Positions 15,892 through 24,357 of a stretch of DNA of 64,000 nucleotides are shown in pieces. Every line of letters starts with the position of its first letter. Position 1 is the first letter of the stretch. The stretch lies in contig SLKI01000015.1 of assembly GCA_007134695.1 (NCBI GenBank), forward strand, positions 1 through 64,000, given 5' to 3'. This stretch comes from Balneolaceae bacterium (GTDB lineage Bacteria; Bacteroidota; Rhodothermia; Balneolales; Balneolaceae). Made by a program: the position numbers and the translations under genes. The notes beneath the pieces are model-generated. The model was not told the origin of the DNA. It did not search any database and saw nothing but the letters and a program-made list of their open reading frames with translations.

Positions 15892-17874
15892 ATGACCTTC
15901 TCGTCCTGCACGGCGTCTCCATCTCTATTATTGAAGAGCATGATGATTCCGGTACTGTGCTGGTTGTTCACGGCCGGACCGGACCTGGAACCGTTCCAGG
16001 GGGAGCTGCTCGCTCTGCCCGGAGATACGTTGCCGCCACTGGTCAGCGACACCCTTTTGCTCGAGGAGATTCAGGTTCAATCGACTCGTATCCGCGAACC
16101 GATCCGATATCAGCCGGTTTCCATTCAATATATCGATTCGCTGCGTCTGTCCTCCTACCGTACCCAGTCGATCTCGGCAATCCTGTCTCGCTACTCCAGC
16201 CTGTTCATCCGGGATAACGGGCCGGGCGGCCTCGCAACACTTTCGCAGCGAGGCCTTTCTCCCAGCCAAACCCAGGTCCTCTGGGAAGGGTTCCCGATCA
16301 ACAGCCTCTCTCTGGGGCTCACCGACCTATCCGTGATTCCAGGGGGGCTTTTCAATGCGGTCGAAGTCAGTCCGGGCACCCCGAGCAGCGCCTTCGGCGG
16401 AGGGAGCCTGGGAGGCACTGTCTTTCTCTCATCGAGCGAAACCGGTCCCTCAAATCACCTTGAAGCCACACAGTCGGCCGGAGCCTTCGGTATGCGAAGC
16501 ACCCAGCTGCGCCTCGGGCACTCAAGCGGCGACTGGTCGTTCTCCCTGCGGGGGTTCTATCACACAGCCGAAAATGATTTCCCCTATTTCAACCGGGCGA
16601 CCCAACAAGAAGAGCACCGGTCCCACAACGCGGGCAGGTCGGGCCACCTGACCGGGACGGCGAGCTACCGGCTTTCTCAAGGAAAGGCCTATACTACCCT
16701 GTGGGTATTCGACCGTCATGAAGAGATTCCCGGAAGTGTACTCGCCGGCAATACCGAAGCTGTTCAAACCGACCGTGGTCTCCGATGGGTCGGCGGGGTT
16801 GACCTGATGTCCGGCGGCTGGAATATGACTCTGGGGAGCTTCCTCGATCAAAATCGGTTCACCTACGAGGACCCACCTGTTCAAATCGACTCCCGGTTTG
16901 ATATGACCCGCTGGCTGAACGACCTCTCATTTGAAAAGCCCTCGACAGGGCGCATCGTTTGGCAGGGCGGACTGAGCGGAGGCCTGGAACGTGTTGCGAC
17001 CAATAATTTTGCCTTCGATCCTCGACGTCTGCTGTTGGGAGCCCACCTGAGCCCGGTCATCCGGCTTCAGGGCCCCCGTATCCGGATCAGTCCGTCGGTC
17101 AGAGGCGATCACTATTCCGGTATCGGCACTGCGTTGAGTCCTTCGCTGGGGTGGAACTGGGAGGGGATCGAAAACCGTCTTCACCTGAAAGGGATGGTGA
17201 GCCGGGACTTCAACCCGCCCTCATTCAACGATCTATACTGGGTGCCCGGAGGAAACCCCGACCTGAACCCCGAACAAAGTTTCAAAACCGAAATCGGCAC
17301 GCTCCTTCTGCTTCGCCGCTACACGATCGAATCTTTCAAATTCACCGCCTACCGAATCTGGCTGGAGGATGGAATCTTTTGGTTCCCCGACAACGAGGGG
17401 ATCTGGTCCCCCTCCAATGTAGAAGAGGTCGATGCCTATGGAGTGGAATCAGAGGTGAGTTTTCGCCGGCAGATCAACCCGGTAGATCTGCAATGGAATC
17501 TGGGGCTGGACTGGCGACGATCCGTAATTGCCGCTCCGCGATTCACCGGTGACCAGGCCGTCGGCAATCAGATGCGCTATGTACCGGAGTGGACTTTCCG
17601 GGGGGACTTCTCGATCCGCATGGCCGACATCCTGCTCCACGCCAACTACCGCCGAACCGGTCAACGTTTTACGACCGAGGACCACACTTCGTCGCTCGAT
17701 ACTCATCAGATTTTCGATCTCTCGATTTCCGCAGAGCAGGAGTGGAGGAGCGCCCTGTGGCATGCCCGCCTGTCGATCGGCAACCTTCTCGACGAACAGT
17801 ATGAAGTGATCCGCTGGTTCCCGATGCCGGGACGCCATTTCGAATTCTCCATTGGAATTCGCTTGCCGGGATGA
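15892..17874 (+). CDS. btuB: TonB-dependent outer-membrane cobalamin receptor
   Basis: Energy-coupled transport of cobalamin across the outer membrane. The plug domain is seen at about residues 60-180 (ILSRYSSLFIRDNGPGG, LSQRGLSPSQTQVLWEGFPIN), and a 22-strand-type barrel fills the remainder with many aromatic-ended strands. Substrate is assigned from the upstream B12 riboswitch and the downstream BtuG-like gene rather than from sequence alone. The start is uncertain: ATG 15892 gives a hydrophobic signal with one Lys, ATG 15940 has a GAAGAG ahead of it but leaves almost no signal, and the frame begins with TTG at 15853. The last residues (SIGIRLPG) lack the common terminal Phe. Confidence 0.85.
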   Translation: MTFSSCTASPSLLLKSMMIPVLCWLFTAGPDLEPFQGELLALPGDTLPPLVSDTLLLEEIQVQSTRIREPIRYQPVSIQYIDSLRLSSYRTQSISAILSRYSSLFIRDNGPGGLATLSQRGLSPSQTQVLWEGFPINSLSLGLTDLSVIPGGLFNAVEVSPGTPSSAFGGGSLGGTVFLSSSETGPSNHLEATQSAGAFGMRSTQLRLGHSSGDWSFSLRGFYHTAENDFPYFNRATQQEEHRSHNAGRSGHLTGTASYRLSQGKAYTTLWVFDRHEEIPGSVLAGNTEAVQTDRGLRWVGGVDLMSGGWNMTLGSFLDQNRFTYEDPPVQIDSRFDMTRWLNDLSFEKPSTGRIVWQGGLSGGLERVATNNFAFDPRRLLLGAHLSPVIRLQGPRIRISPSVRGDHYSGIGTALSPSLGWNWEGIENRLHLKGMVSRDFNPPSFNDLYWVPGGNPDLNPEQSFKTEIGTLLLLRRYTIESFKFTAYRIWLEDGIFWFPDNEGIWSPSNVEEVDAYGVESEVSFRRQINPVDLQWNLGLDWRRSVIAAPRFTGDQAVGNQMRYVPEWTFRGDFSIRMADILLHANYRRTGQRFTTEDHTSSLDTHQIFDLSISAEQEWRSALWHARLSIGNLLDEQYEVIRWFPMPGRHFEFSIGIRLPG

Positions 17875-17937
17875 ACAAGGTCAATGGACCCAAACAGATC
17901 AACCTAAACCCATACAAAACAACATCAATAAAACATC

Positions 17938-19047
17938 ATGAAACTCAATTCAAATCACACATTCAATCGATATTCATCAGAAATCAGTTTTCGAATCCCG
18001 GTTCAGGTGCTCGGAGTACTCCTGGCCGTCCTGGTTTTTACCGCTTGCAGCGATGACCCGCTTGAAGATGCACTGGAGGTCGAGCTGTCCGGAGTGCTGG
18101 TCGCCAACGAAGGAAATTTCAGTGAGCCCGACGGCTCCCTGACCCAATTTGATCCGGAAAACGGTCAGGTAATTCAACAGAAATTCGAACAGGCCAACAA
18201 CCGGGAACTGGCCGGCATCATCCAGTCGGTCGTTCGAGGTGGAGAAAGGCTCTACATCGTCACCAACAATATCAATAAAGTTGAAGTTGTCGATGCGCAG
18301 ACCCTGGAGAGCCTCGAGACGATCACTTTCGACAACGGACTGACCCCGGCAGGTTTTGCCTTTGCGTCCGAGTCCAAAGGATATATCAGTGATCTGTTCG
18401 GAAATTCCGTCGCTGTCCTGAATCTGGAAACGTACGAGGTAACCGACACCCGGATTGATGTCGGCATGGCCCCGCAGGATATGGTCGTATCCAGCGGTCG
18501 CCTATTTGTTGCCAACAGTGGCTTCGGCGACGATCAGACCGTCAGCGTCATCGACATCGACGCCGATGAAGTTGTGAGTACCATAGAGGTCGGCAATAAT
18601 CCTGTACAACTTACAATAGACAGCCAGGAGAGAATCTGGGTCGTATCTCATGGAAAAAGGGCCTTTGAAGAATCCGAAAACGATATACCGGGCCGAATCG
18701 ATGTGATCGATTCCTCGACCCTTCAGTTGATTGCCACCGTCGAAACGGGTGGTTTCCCAACCGCATTGACGCTCAGTGAAGAGCTGGATCTGGCATGGGT
18801 CGTCAACGAAGACCGGGTTCACCAGATCGAGTTGAGCAGCATCAATATGCTCGATGAGAGCTTCATCTCGCGCAGCTTTAATGGCATCGGTTATTCAACT
18901 GTAGAAAACCGACTCTATCTTGCCCACAGCCGGGGATTTGTCCAGGCGGGACAGGCGATCATCTACGATCTGGAGGGAGCGGCAGTAGATTCGTTCCAGG
19001 TTGGAATCGCACCCTTCGACTTTTTATTTCAGGTTGAAGGGGATTGA
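17938..19047 (+). CDS. btuG: BtuG-like surface beta-propeller lipoprotein
   Basis: A 369-residue lipoprotein (lipobox VFTAC at about residue 37) followed by a YVTN/YncE-type seven-bladed beta-propeller with repeated blades (VEVVDAQTLES, NSVAVLNLETYEV, QTVSVIDIDADEV, GRIDVIDSSTLQL). In Bacteroides, BtuG is a surface propeller lipoprotein encoded beside btuB that captures B12 with very high affinity and hands it to BtuB. Gene order, riboswitch and fold match that system, so the same job is inferred here. It starts 63 bases after btuB and shares its riboswitch-controlled transcript. B12-contact residues cannot be judged by eye. Confidence 0.75.
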   Translation: MKLNSNHTFNRYSSEISFRIPVQVLGVLLAVLVFTACSDDPLEDALEVELSGVLVANEGNFSEPDGSLTQFDPENGQVIQQKFEQANNRELAGIIQSVVRGGERLYIVTNNINKVEVVDAQTLESLETITFDNGLTPAGFAFASESKGYISDLFGNSVAVLNLETYEVTDTRIDVGMAPQDMVVSSGRLFVANSGFGDDQTVSVIDIDADEVVSTIEVGNNPVQLTIDSQERIWVVSHGKRAFEESENDIPGRIDVIDSSTLQLIATVETGGFPTALTLSEELDLAWVVNEDRVHQIELSSINMLDESFISRSFNGIGYSTVENRLYLAHSRGFVQAGQAIIYDLEGAAVDSFQVGIAPFDFLFQVEGD

Positions 19048-19099
19048 GCTAAAAAAACGTTGAAAGCGGTACCGAGCATTAATAAGGAGCACTATAAAG

Positions 19100-19339
19100 C
19101 TATTGATCAAACATCAGGTCGAAAATTACCGACCGCGGATTGTTTCCGTATAGATACACAAATAACCGAAGGGTACCTGCTGTCGTTTCGACCATATCGA
19201 AATGACGGATGTATCGGTCGTCAAATTCAGATTGATAGTAATCCCTAATAGAAAATGTAGTTTGCCAGTCCCCCTCGTTTTCGTACTGGAATTCATCAAA
19301 AGAGAATATCCACGTTTTTGAACAACTCATCCCCATCAT
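19100..19339 (-). CDS. Small ORF overlapping the end of a propeller gene
   Basis: A 79-codon ORF that overlaps the last 44 bases of the propeller gene in another frame. The product (IFSFDEFQYENEGDWQTTF, SEFDDRYIRHFDMVETT) is hydrophilic and protein-like, without signal or Cys. It may be a translationally coupled small gene or a former C-terminal extension separated by a frameshift. No family recognised. The propeller upstream already has normal length without it, which slightly favours an independent ORF. Confidence 0.35.
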   Translation of the reverse strand: MMGMSCSKTWIFSFDEFQYENEGDWQTTFSIRDYYQSEFDDRYIRHFDMVETTAGTLRLFVYLYGNNPRSVIFDLMFDQ

Positions 19340-20402
19340 TATCCATATCTAACGATATCCGAACCATTCGGGAATTCATCTGGTCTAACAAGTACAGTTT
19401 CTCACCGAATATCTTACCCGTTTTATGAGCCAGCGGCCTGTCACCAATTCTTAGTTTATAGTTCGCTACTAATTGATTGCTCTCCAGATCTATCACAATC
19501 AAATCACCTCGAACACCCATAAACAATAGGTGATCTTTCACTGCAAACCATCGTTTAAAATGTCGAACAACTTCTTCACGCTGGAGATAATCTGACGCTC
19601 TTTCTGGTGGTCTATCATAAAAATTTGCCACATATAAGCCGGTTAATTCGATAGAGTCCAAATGGTTTAATTCATCATCAAAAACAAGGATAAATGGCAA
19701 TCCAATATAGCTGACATAGATACGCCCAATGGTATCGGAACGGATAATAACACCATTTATAACCAAAGGCTGCTCGCCTAATGGAACAAGCCGGGGCATA
19801 AATTCTCCTGTTTTTACGAATGGTGGATCAGCGCTATATGTAACTACTACTGACTCCTCCAATCTGGTCAGATCTGGGACCAGAAGAACATTTTCCGTTA
19901 CATCTAAAAAACCGCGATAATTTCGTGCGATTGCATGGATCATCTCCATCTCTTTATTAAATACTTGAATACGTGAATTTCGAGAATCTAATACAAAAAG
20001 ATATTCGGAGTTGGCATTGATTTCACTCGGTCGGTTAAATTCCCCCGGCCCTCGCCCTTCTCTTCCGAAGAACTCTATTGATTTATTTGCCTCATGCACC
20101 CTGATGATTCTGTGACCTGCAATATCTGTCAGATATATATACCCATCTGCGACTTCAAAATCCGTAAGATCTGCATGAATCTTGTCTGCGAGTTCTACGG
20201 AACTTTCATCCATGGTAATCTCAATCGGTTCTGCTTCCTCTACAGCAATTTTTCTGAACTCCCCGGGATAGGTGCTGTTTATAATGTCTTTATATACAGC
20301 ATGTCTGGAGTCCTCTCTATTATCACTGCAGGATAGTAATATGAATGCAAAAAAGAATAAAATTGAACTTATATACTGAACATTAAGAAATGATTTTTGC
20401 AT
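19296..20402 (-). CDS. 6-bladed beta-propeller lipoprotein, module copy 1
   Basis: A 368-residue lipoprotein (ILLSC lipobox at about residue 25) of the 6-bladed NHL/TolB-like propeller family (DUF5128-like, recognised by pattern). Blade motifs include GYIYLTDIAGHRIIRV, GREGRGPGEFNRP and YLFVLDSRNSRIQVF. It is paralogous to the gene at 22827: both share PRL(V/I)P-G-QP, then YIGLP or YVGLP, then LFDD or VFDD, and GREGRGP-EF. It is placed 24 bases after a small Cys-rich exported peptide, so the two are very likely co-expressed. AT-rich compared with flanking genes. Function unknown; probably displayed on the outer membrane. Confidence 0.8.
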   Translation of the reverse strand: MQKSFLNVQYISSILFFFAFILLSCSDNREDSRHAVYKDIINSTYPGEFRKIAVEEAEPIEITMDESSVELADKIHADLTDFEVADGYIYLTDIAGHRIIRVHEANKSIEFFGREGRGPGEFNRPSEINANSEYLFVLDSRNSRIQVFNKEMEMIHAIARNYRGFLDVTENVLLVPDLTRLEESVVVTYSADPPFVKTGEFMPRLVPLGEQPLVINGVIIRSDTIGRIYVSYIGLPFILVFDDELNHLDSIELTGLYVANFYDRPPERASDYLQREEVVRHFKRWFAVKDHLLFMGVRGDLIVIDLESNQLVANYKLRIGDRPLAHKTGKIFGEKLYLLDQMNSRMVRISLDMDNDGDELFKNVDILF

Positions 20403-20426
20403 ATACTTAATTTTAAAGAATTTTTG

Positions 20427-20699
20427 CTAACACATTCCCCACCAAGTAATCGTTTCTTCATACTCTCCTTCGTCATCATAAAAATCAACTTCACATCCAC
20501 ATATACAACCGTCAGCAGTGCAATTGACCTCATCTCCAATAGCAGCGCAGCCACCTTCACACCCTCCACCACATGTTACATAGTCAGAATCAGAAGGTAA
20601 ATCCGAACCAGCAGATGAATACACACTTGCAAAGAATAGAAGAGTTAGTGCTAGTACTATAAATGTCATCACGTATGGCGTATATAATTTATGATTCAT
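20427..20699 (-). CDS. Small Cys-rich exported peptide, module copy 1
   Basis: About 90 residues from ATG 20699 (MNHKLYTPYV); an ATG four codons earlier is also possible. A strong hydrophobic signal (FIVLALTLLFFASV) is followed by a mature part of about 60 residues with eight Cys (CGGGCEGGC, NCTADGCICGC and a final Cys) and the acidic motif YDDEGEYEET. The paralogue at 24010 has YDGDGNYEGT in the same place before a Cys. By size, export and propeller neighbour it resembles the NVEALA-type peptides of Bacteroidales, but that motif is absent. It precedes the propeller gene by 24 bases. Function unknown. Confidence 0.7.
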   Translation of the reverse strand: MNHKLYTPYVMTFIVLALTLLFFASVYSSAGSDLPSDSDYVTCGGGCEGGCAAIGDEVNCTADGCICGCEVDFYDDEGEYEETITWWGMC

Positions 20700-20809
20700 A
20701 GCTTTCTCCATTTCTTAAGCATTACATATACATAAACCTAATTTAATTGAAATAAATCAATACGCACATGAGCTTATTATTTTATGTAGATGTGCATAAA
20801 TTGAAGTAA

Positions 20810-21124
20810 CTAAGAATTGTTTTTTCTGTGTTTAGCCCACCATAGCCATTTCAGAATTCCGTTCGACCCGGTTATCCCAATCTTTTTACAAATATTGTTT
20901 CTATGACTACGAACAGTACCTTCGGCTTTTTTAAGTTTATCTGCAATCTCACCACTCGTCAAACCCTGTTCAATTAAGTCCAGCACCTTGGCTTCAATAG
21001 GTGAGAGTTTTTTCAATGCTTTCTGATATGAGAGCCATAACATCTGGTGGTTCTCACTTTCGCGCCCCCTGCTATCCGAATTCTTTCCCAATCCTAATGA
21101 AGAGTCGTTCTTCCTTTTCTTCAT
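20810..21124 (-). CDS. HTH-only LuxR-type regulator, module copy 1
   Basis: A 104-residue protein with a charged N-terminal tail (MKKRKNDSS) and a single LuxR/GerE HTH domain at about residues 38-95 (LSPIEAKVLDLIEQGLTSGE, then IADKL, GTVRSHRNNICKKIG). No receiver or ligand domain is present. A good ribosome site (CCGGAGG) lies 5 bases before the ATG. The paralogue at 24358 starts with the same nine residues. It heads the peptide-propeller pair 110 bases downstream, so local control of that pair is the obvious inference. Confidence 0.8.
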   Translation of the reverse strand: MKKRKNDSSLGLGKNSDSRGRESENHQMLWLSYQKALKKLSPIEAKVLDLIEQGLTSGEIADKLKKAEGTVRSHRNNICKKIGITGSNGILKWLWWAKHRKNNS

Positions 21125-21232
21125 AAACCCTCCGGTTTTTAATGACGTAGTTACCTGCAGTATAAATACAAGAAACTTGATGCCTCTAACTATTACAAAT
21201 CCTAAATTCAGGATAATCTAATAATTATAAAT

Positions 21233-21388
21233 TCACACAGCTTTTCCTGCCAACGCTTCCAGACGCTCTATAATCTCTCCGACATAATTGTGGTGTTCCG
21301 GCTTCATCAGCACGCTGCGCAGGATCGCAACCTGATCACTGTCGGATTCATATTCGGGGTGCAGGCTCACTTTTTTAAAGAATTGCAA
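21233..21388 (-). pseudogene. Fossil of the 3' end of the PLP decarboxylase gene
   Basis: Reading minus, the last 42 codons match the C-terminus of the decarboxylase at 24778 with 36 of 42 residues identical (HPEYESD, VAILRSVLMKPEHH, ERLEALAGKAV, then TGA). The six changes are mostly conservative (E/D, S/N, F/Y, L/I). Similarity fades just beyond SLHPEY at about 21375, directly after the stop of the 405-residue propeller gene. The stop lies 109 bases before the LuxR ATG, exactly as in the intact locus. It marks the edge of a segmental duplication and has no start codon. Confidence 0.85.
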
Positions 21389-21396
21389 ATACCGAC

Positions 21397-22614
21397 CTAC
21401 TCCGGCAACTCAAGTGAAAATCGCCGTACAACAGGAATGTCTTCGGGATATTCGATCAAGTAGAAATCCCCCTCCCGATCCATCCAGTTAACGAGGGGCT
21501 TTTTGATTGACCGTTCTTTATCGGTAATTGTAAATAAAAAATCATGTAGCAAAACATTGCCTTGCAAATCAAAAACCTGAGTGTACAAATCCAATGGATG
21601 CCGATCGGATTCCTCTGCTCTCTCGTAGCCCTCTCGCCACTCCAAATAAAAATGAATGAGCCGATCGCCGTCAAGCTGAAACAATCCACCATCCATACTC
21701 AACTGCCTTCCCATAAAGGCTTCCCCGCCATGACTGATGCGAGTCGCCCGGGCAATCCGATTCTCCAGTGCTCTCTGGTATCGAGTAAAAGAATCAAACA
21801 CTTCAAATGGCTCGATGTTTGGCTCAATTCCACGAAATGCCCCATCAAACTCCCATTGACCATTCCGGTTTTGATACACGAAAAATTTTCCCAGATACGT
21901 ACTGGGGGTAAAAACCAGCTTTTCCTCCCCATCCAATAGTAGAAAGCTTCCTGGATGCCACTGCATAAAACCGTGTAATAGTCGATTTTTCGTATCCACC
22001 TGTTTGATTGGAAAGAATGATTCCTTTCGTTCTTGAAAGTCCCGGCTGGCTATGTGAAACAGATCTCTATCCTCAATCGGAGTCTCCTCCCTTGACGAGG
22101 TATTGAAGAATAGTGCTAGGAGATTCTCATTCACCAAGTAGCGGATCGCCTGCGGATAGAACTGGTCCGACATGTTATACGGATGGGATTCGACAAACTC
22201 ACCTTCTTTCGTGATGGTAATATACTTCAGGTTGCCGCGATCCATCACCACAAAATGCTCTTCCGGGGTAAGTTCCACCAGCTCCATACTTAAAAACTCG
22301 CCAGGTCCTCGTCCTCTCCCACCAATACTGCGGAGGTAGGCTCCGTCCCGGTCAAACACTTTGATCTCAAGACTGCCCTGGTCAGCAATATAGATGTTGC
22401 CCTCCGAGTCGGTCCGGACAGCCAGTGGCCGGGCCAACTGGTGGTCGATCGACTGGTCCGGCAGGCCGATGGCAAGATCACTCTGCCATTCAATGGTTTG
22501 CGGCCGTTCCGAATCAGCCTCCTCCTGATCCGGGCTGCAGGCAGAGAGAAGAAGCAGGCACAGGATTATATAGACTGAAATAAAACCACTCCAGTTACGG
22601 AATTTGCCACCCAT
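21397..22614 (-). CDS. 6-bladed beta-propeller lipoprotein between the module copies
   Basis: A 405-residue lipoprotein (LLLLSAC lipobox at about residue 26) with NHL-like blades: NIYIADQGSLEIKVFDRDG and GGRGRGPGEF are clear. It is related in fold to the propellers at 19296 and 22827 but clearly more distant, and its DNA is less AT-rich. It has no Cys-rich peptide of its own, and 212 bases separate it from the upstream propeller gene. Its stop abuts the decarboxylase fossil, so it may have arrived with, or been exposed by, the rearrangement. Function unknown. Confidence 0.78.
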   Translation of the reverse strand: MGGKFRNWSGFISVYIILCLLLLSACSPDQEEADSERPQTIEWQSDLAIGLPDQSIDHQLARPLAVRTDSEGNIYIADQGSLEIKVFDRDGAYLRSIGGRGRGPGEFLSMELVELTPEEHFVVMDRGNLKYITITKEGEFVESHPYNMSDQFYPQAIRYLVNENLLALFFNTSSREETPIEDRDLFHIASRDFQERKESFFPIKQVDTKNRLLHGFMQWHPGSFLLLDGEEKLVFTPSTYLGKFFVYQNRNGQWEFDGAFRGIEPNIEPFEVFDSFTRYQRALENRIARATRISHGGEAFMGRQLSMDGGLFQLDGDRLIHFYLEWREGYERAEESDRHPLDLYTQVFDLQGNVLLHDFLFTITDKERSIKKPLVNWMDREGDFYLIEYPEDIPVVRRFSLELPE

Positions 22615-22826
22615 AAACTTACATCTTTAATAAATGTGATGGCAGAAAAAAGGTCATGGCTAGATTTAGTCAATTTACTAAAAACTGAGTCCAAACCACT
22701 TATATCATGATCCCATCACACTATACAAAGAAAACATTGAAAAACATCTCACAGTGATCCTATGGAATACGATTCAAACTTGTTTTCCGAAATTCTTCAT
22801 CTCATTCCAGTTGGTAGAAAATCCTG

Positions 22827-23930
22827 CTACAAACCGATCTTAGTAAGGGGAAAACGATACACCCCATCATCAAAAGAGGAAGTGAGATACATAAACTGTT
22901 CATCAAGATCAATAATACGAATGAGTACTCCATAGTCATGTTCTGCTGCTACTTCCGGATCTTCATATTCCAACTTATAGCGCCCCTGAATACTAAAACT
23001 TGCCCTATCCTTTTTAAGAATGGTAATGATGTTAGAATTGACAACCATCAGGTAATTGCTCTCTATCCATGTGATGTTCGTGGTAATAACACGTACTCCT
23101 CTTTCCTGGCCGACATCGGTTTCCGGGTCCAGGGAGGGAATATGACCTGCAAATTTCTCTGTTTCAAGAACAATAGTATAGTTATGCCTCAACGTATCAT
23201 CGAACAAGAACAGATAGGGAAGTCCCACGTAGGCAACTACCATGATCTTATCATCACTGATATCCGCTAAAAAATTATTAACCGCTTGGGGCTGCTGACC
23301 CGGCGGGATAAGCCGCGGAAAGAAGGTGCGAATTCTTCGTTGGTTGGAATCGGTGCCTACCAAACTGATCAAATTGTCGGCTTCTCGGGTCGTTTTTAGC
23401 AGCATATATTCATCGGTGGCAGGCAGTTCAATATAATGACTGATAAGTGTAAGTTCGACATTTGGGCTGCTAAAGCTTCTCTGATAGTCCATCGCATGAT
23501 CATACACATTAATGCGGGCATTACCCCCATCTGTGATGAAAATATAATGGTTGTTTTTAGCTACATTTGTGATAATATCAAATTCATTAGGTCCGCGACC
23601 TTCTCGGCTAATCTTCGTTACCAGGTTTCCCTTCCGGTCAAATTGTACGATAAATGGAGCATGCCTGGTTATCACATAAAAAAAACGATCGGTATGGACC
23701 AGACTTACCGGATTGGAAATAAACACTTCCTGCTGTAGCAGGGCTGGCGAATTAAAGTGAATAAACCGCTCTGCATACACCGTATCAATCGGATGCTGAT
23801 CCAGATCTACACGCTCCAGGGGTGCCTGCTTCAACATGGTGTTTAAGGTTTTCGATTCGGTGACAATGACCTCATCCCGGGAGCAGCCACAAAGCAAAAC
23901 AACTATCAATAGACAGGCCAGCTTATTCAT
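22827..23930 (-). CDS. 6-bladed beta-propeller lipoprotein, module copy 2
   Basis: A 367-residue lipoprotein (LLCGC lipobox at about residue 16). Blade signatures include SREGRGPNEF, IFITDGGNARINVYD and YVGLPYLFLFDD. It is the paralogue of the gene at 19296 and of the same length, but sequence divergence outside the shared blocks is large, so the duplication is old or has evolved quickly. It follows the Cys-rich peptide gene by 79 bases. Surface display and partnership with the peptide are inferred from this repeated gene order. Confidence 0.8.
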   Translation of the reverse strand: MNKLACLLIVVLLCGCSRDEVIVTESKTLNTMLKQAPLERVDLDQHPIDTVYAERFIHFNSPALLQQEVFISNPVSLVHTDRFFYVITRHAPFIVQFDRKGNLVTKISREGRGPNEFDIITNVAKNNHYIFITDGGNARINVYDHAMDYQRSFSSPNVELTLISHYIELPATDEYMLLKTTREADNLISLVGTDSNQRRIRTFFPRLIPPGQQPQAVNNFLADISDDKIMVVAYVGLPYLFLFDDTLRHNYTIVLETEKFAGHIPSLDPETDVGQERGVRVITTNITWIESNYLMVVNSNIITILKKDRASFSIQGRYKLEYEDPEVAAEHDYGVLIRIIDLDEQFMYLTSSFDDGVYRFPLTKIGL

Positions 23931-24009
23931 AAAATGGACTTAAATTTAAAGGGTACCCGGAGCCCTAAAGCCATATCTCCTGAGTACCCTCATTTAGATA
24001 CCTGGTTAA

Positions 24010-24264
24010 CTAATTTGCCTCGGGAAGTGAGCAGGGTTCTTCTCCACCACAAAATGTACCCTCATAGTTTCCATCCCCATCGTAAGAATAGATTTCACCA
24101 CCACAATCAAGGGTATAATGCCACTCTTCGGATGTTTGGGTAAAGTTGAAGGTACACCCATTGCAGTGATGCTGCGATGTACAAGATGTACTAGAAGCTC
24201 CTACATTGCTATAAATGAACACCATACCAAAAGTAAACAGTATAGTTAAGAGAATCGTTTTCAT
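24010..24264 (-). CDS. Small Cys-rich exported peptide, module copy 2
   Basis: An 84-residue protein: MKTILLTILFTFGMVFI signal, then a mature part of about 60 residues with six Cys (SCTSQHHCNGC, LDC, TFCGGEEPC) and the motif YSYDGDGNYEGT. The even Cys number in an exported protein suggests disulfides. It is related to the peptide at 20427 mainly through the Cys-(spacer)-YDxxGxYExT-(spacer)-Cys pattern; the rest has diverged. It lies between the LuxR gene (94 bases upstream) and the propeller gene. Function unknown. Confidence 0.7.
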   Translation of the reverse strand: MKTILLTILFTFGMVFIYSNVGASSTSCTSQHHCNGCTFNFTQTSEEWHYTLDCGGEIYSYDGDGNYEGTFCGGEEPCSLPEAN

Positions 24265-24357
24265 AACAACCTCAATTAATTTAAATTAACAATACAATTA
24301 CATCTTAAAAAAAGTGCCCACCTCATTTAAAATTCAATACGTATTCATACGTAAAAA

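Larger units (their letters stand above)
19296..21388 (-). repeat. Segmental duplication unit 1 (partner 22827-24930)
   Basis: Unit 1 carries, in minus order, the decarboxylase 3' fossil, LuxR gene, Cys-rich peptide gene and propeller gene. Unit 2 (22827 to about 24930) has the same order with the intact decarboxylase 3' end. DNA similarity is high over the decarboxylase tail, recognisable around the LuxR start, and low over peptide and propeller. The 109-base decarboxylase-to-LuxR spacing is identical in both. Confidence 0.8.
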
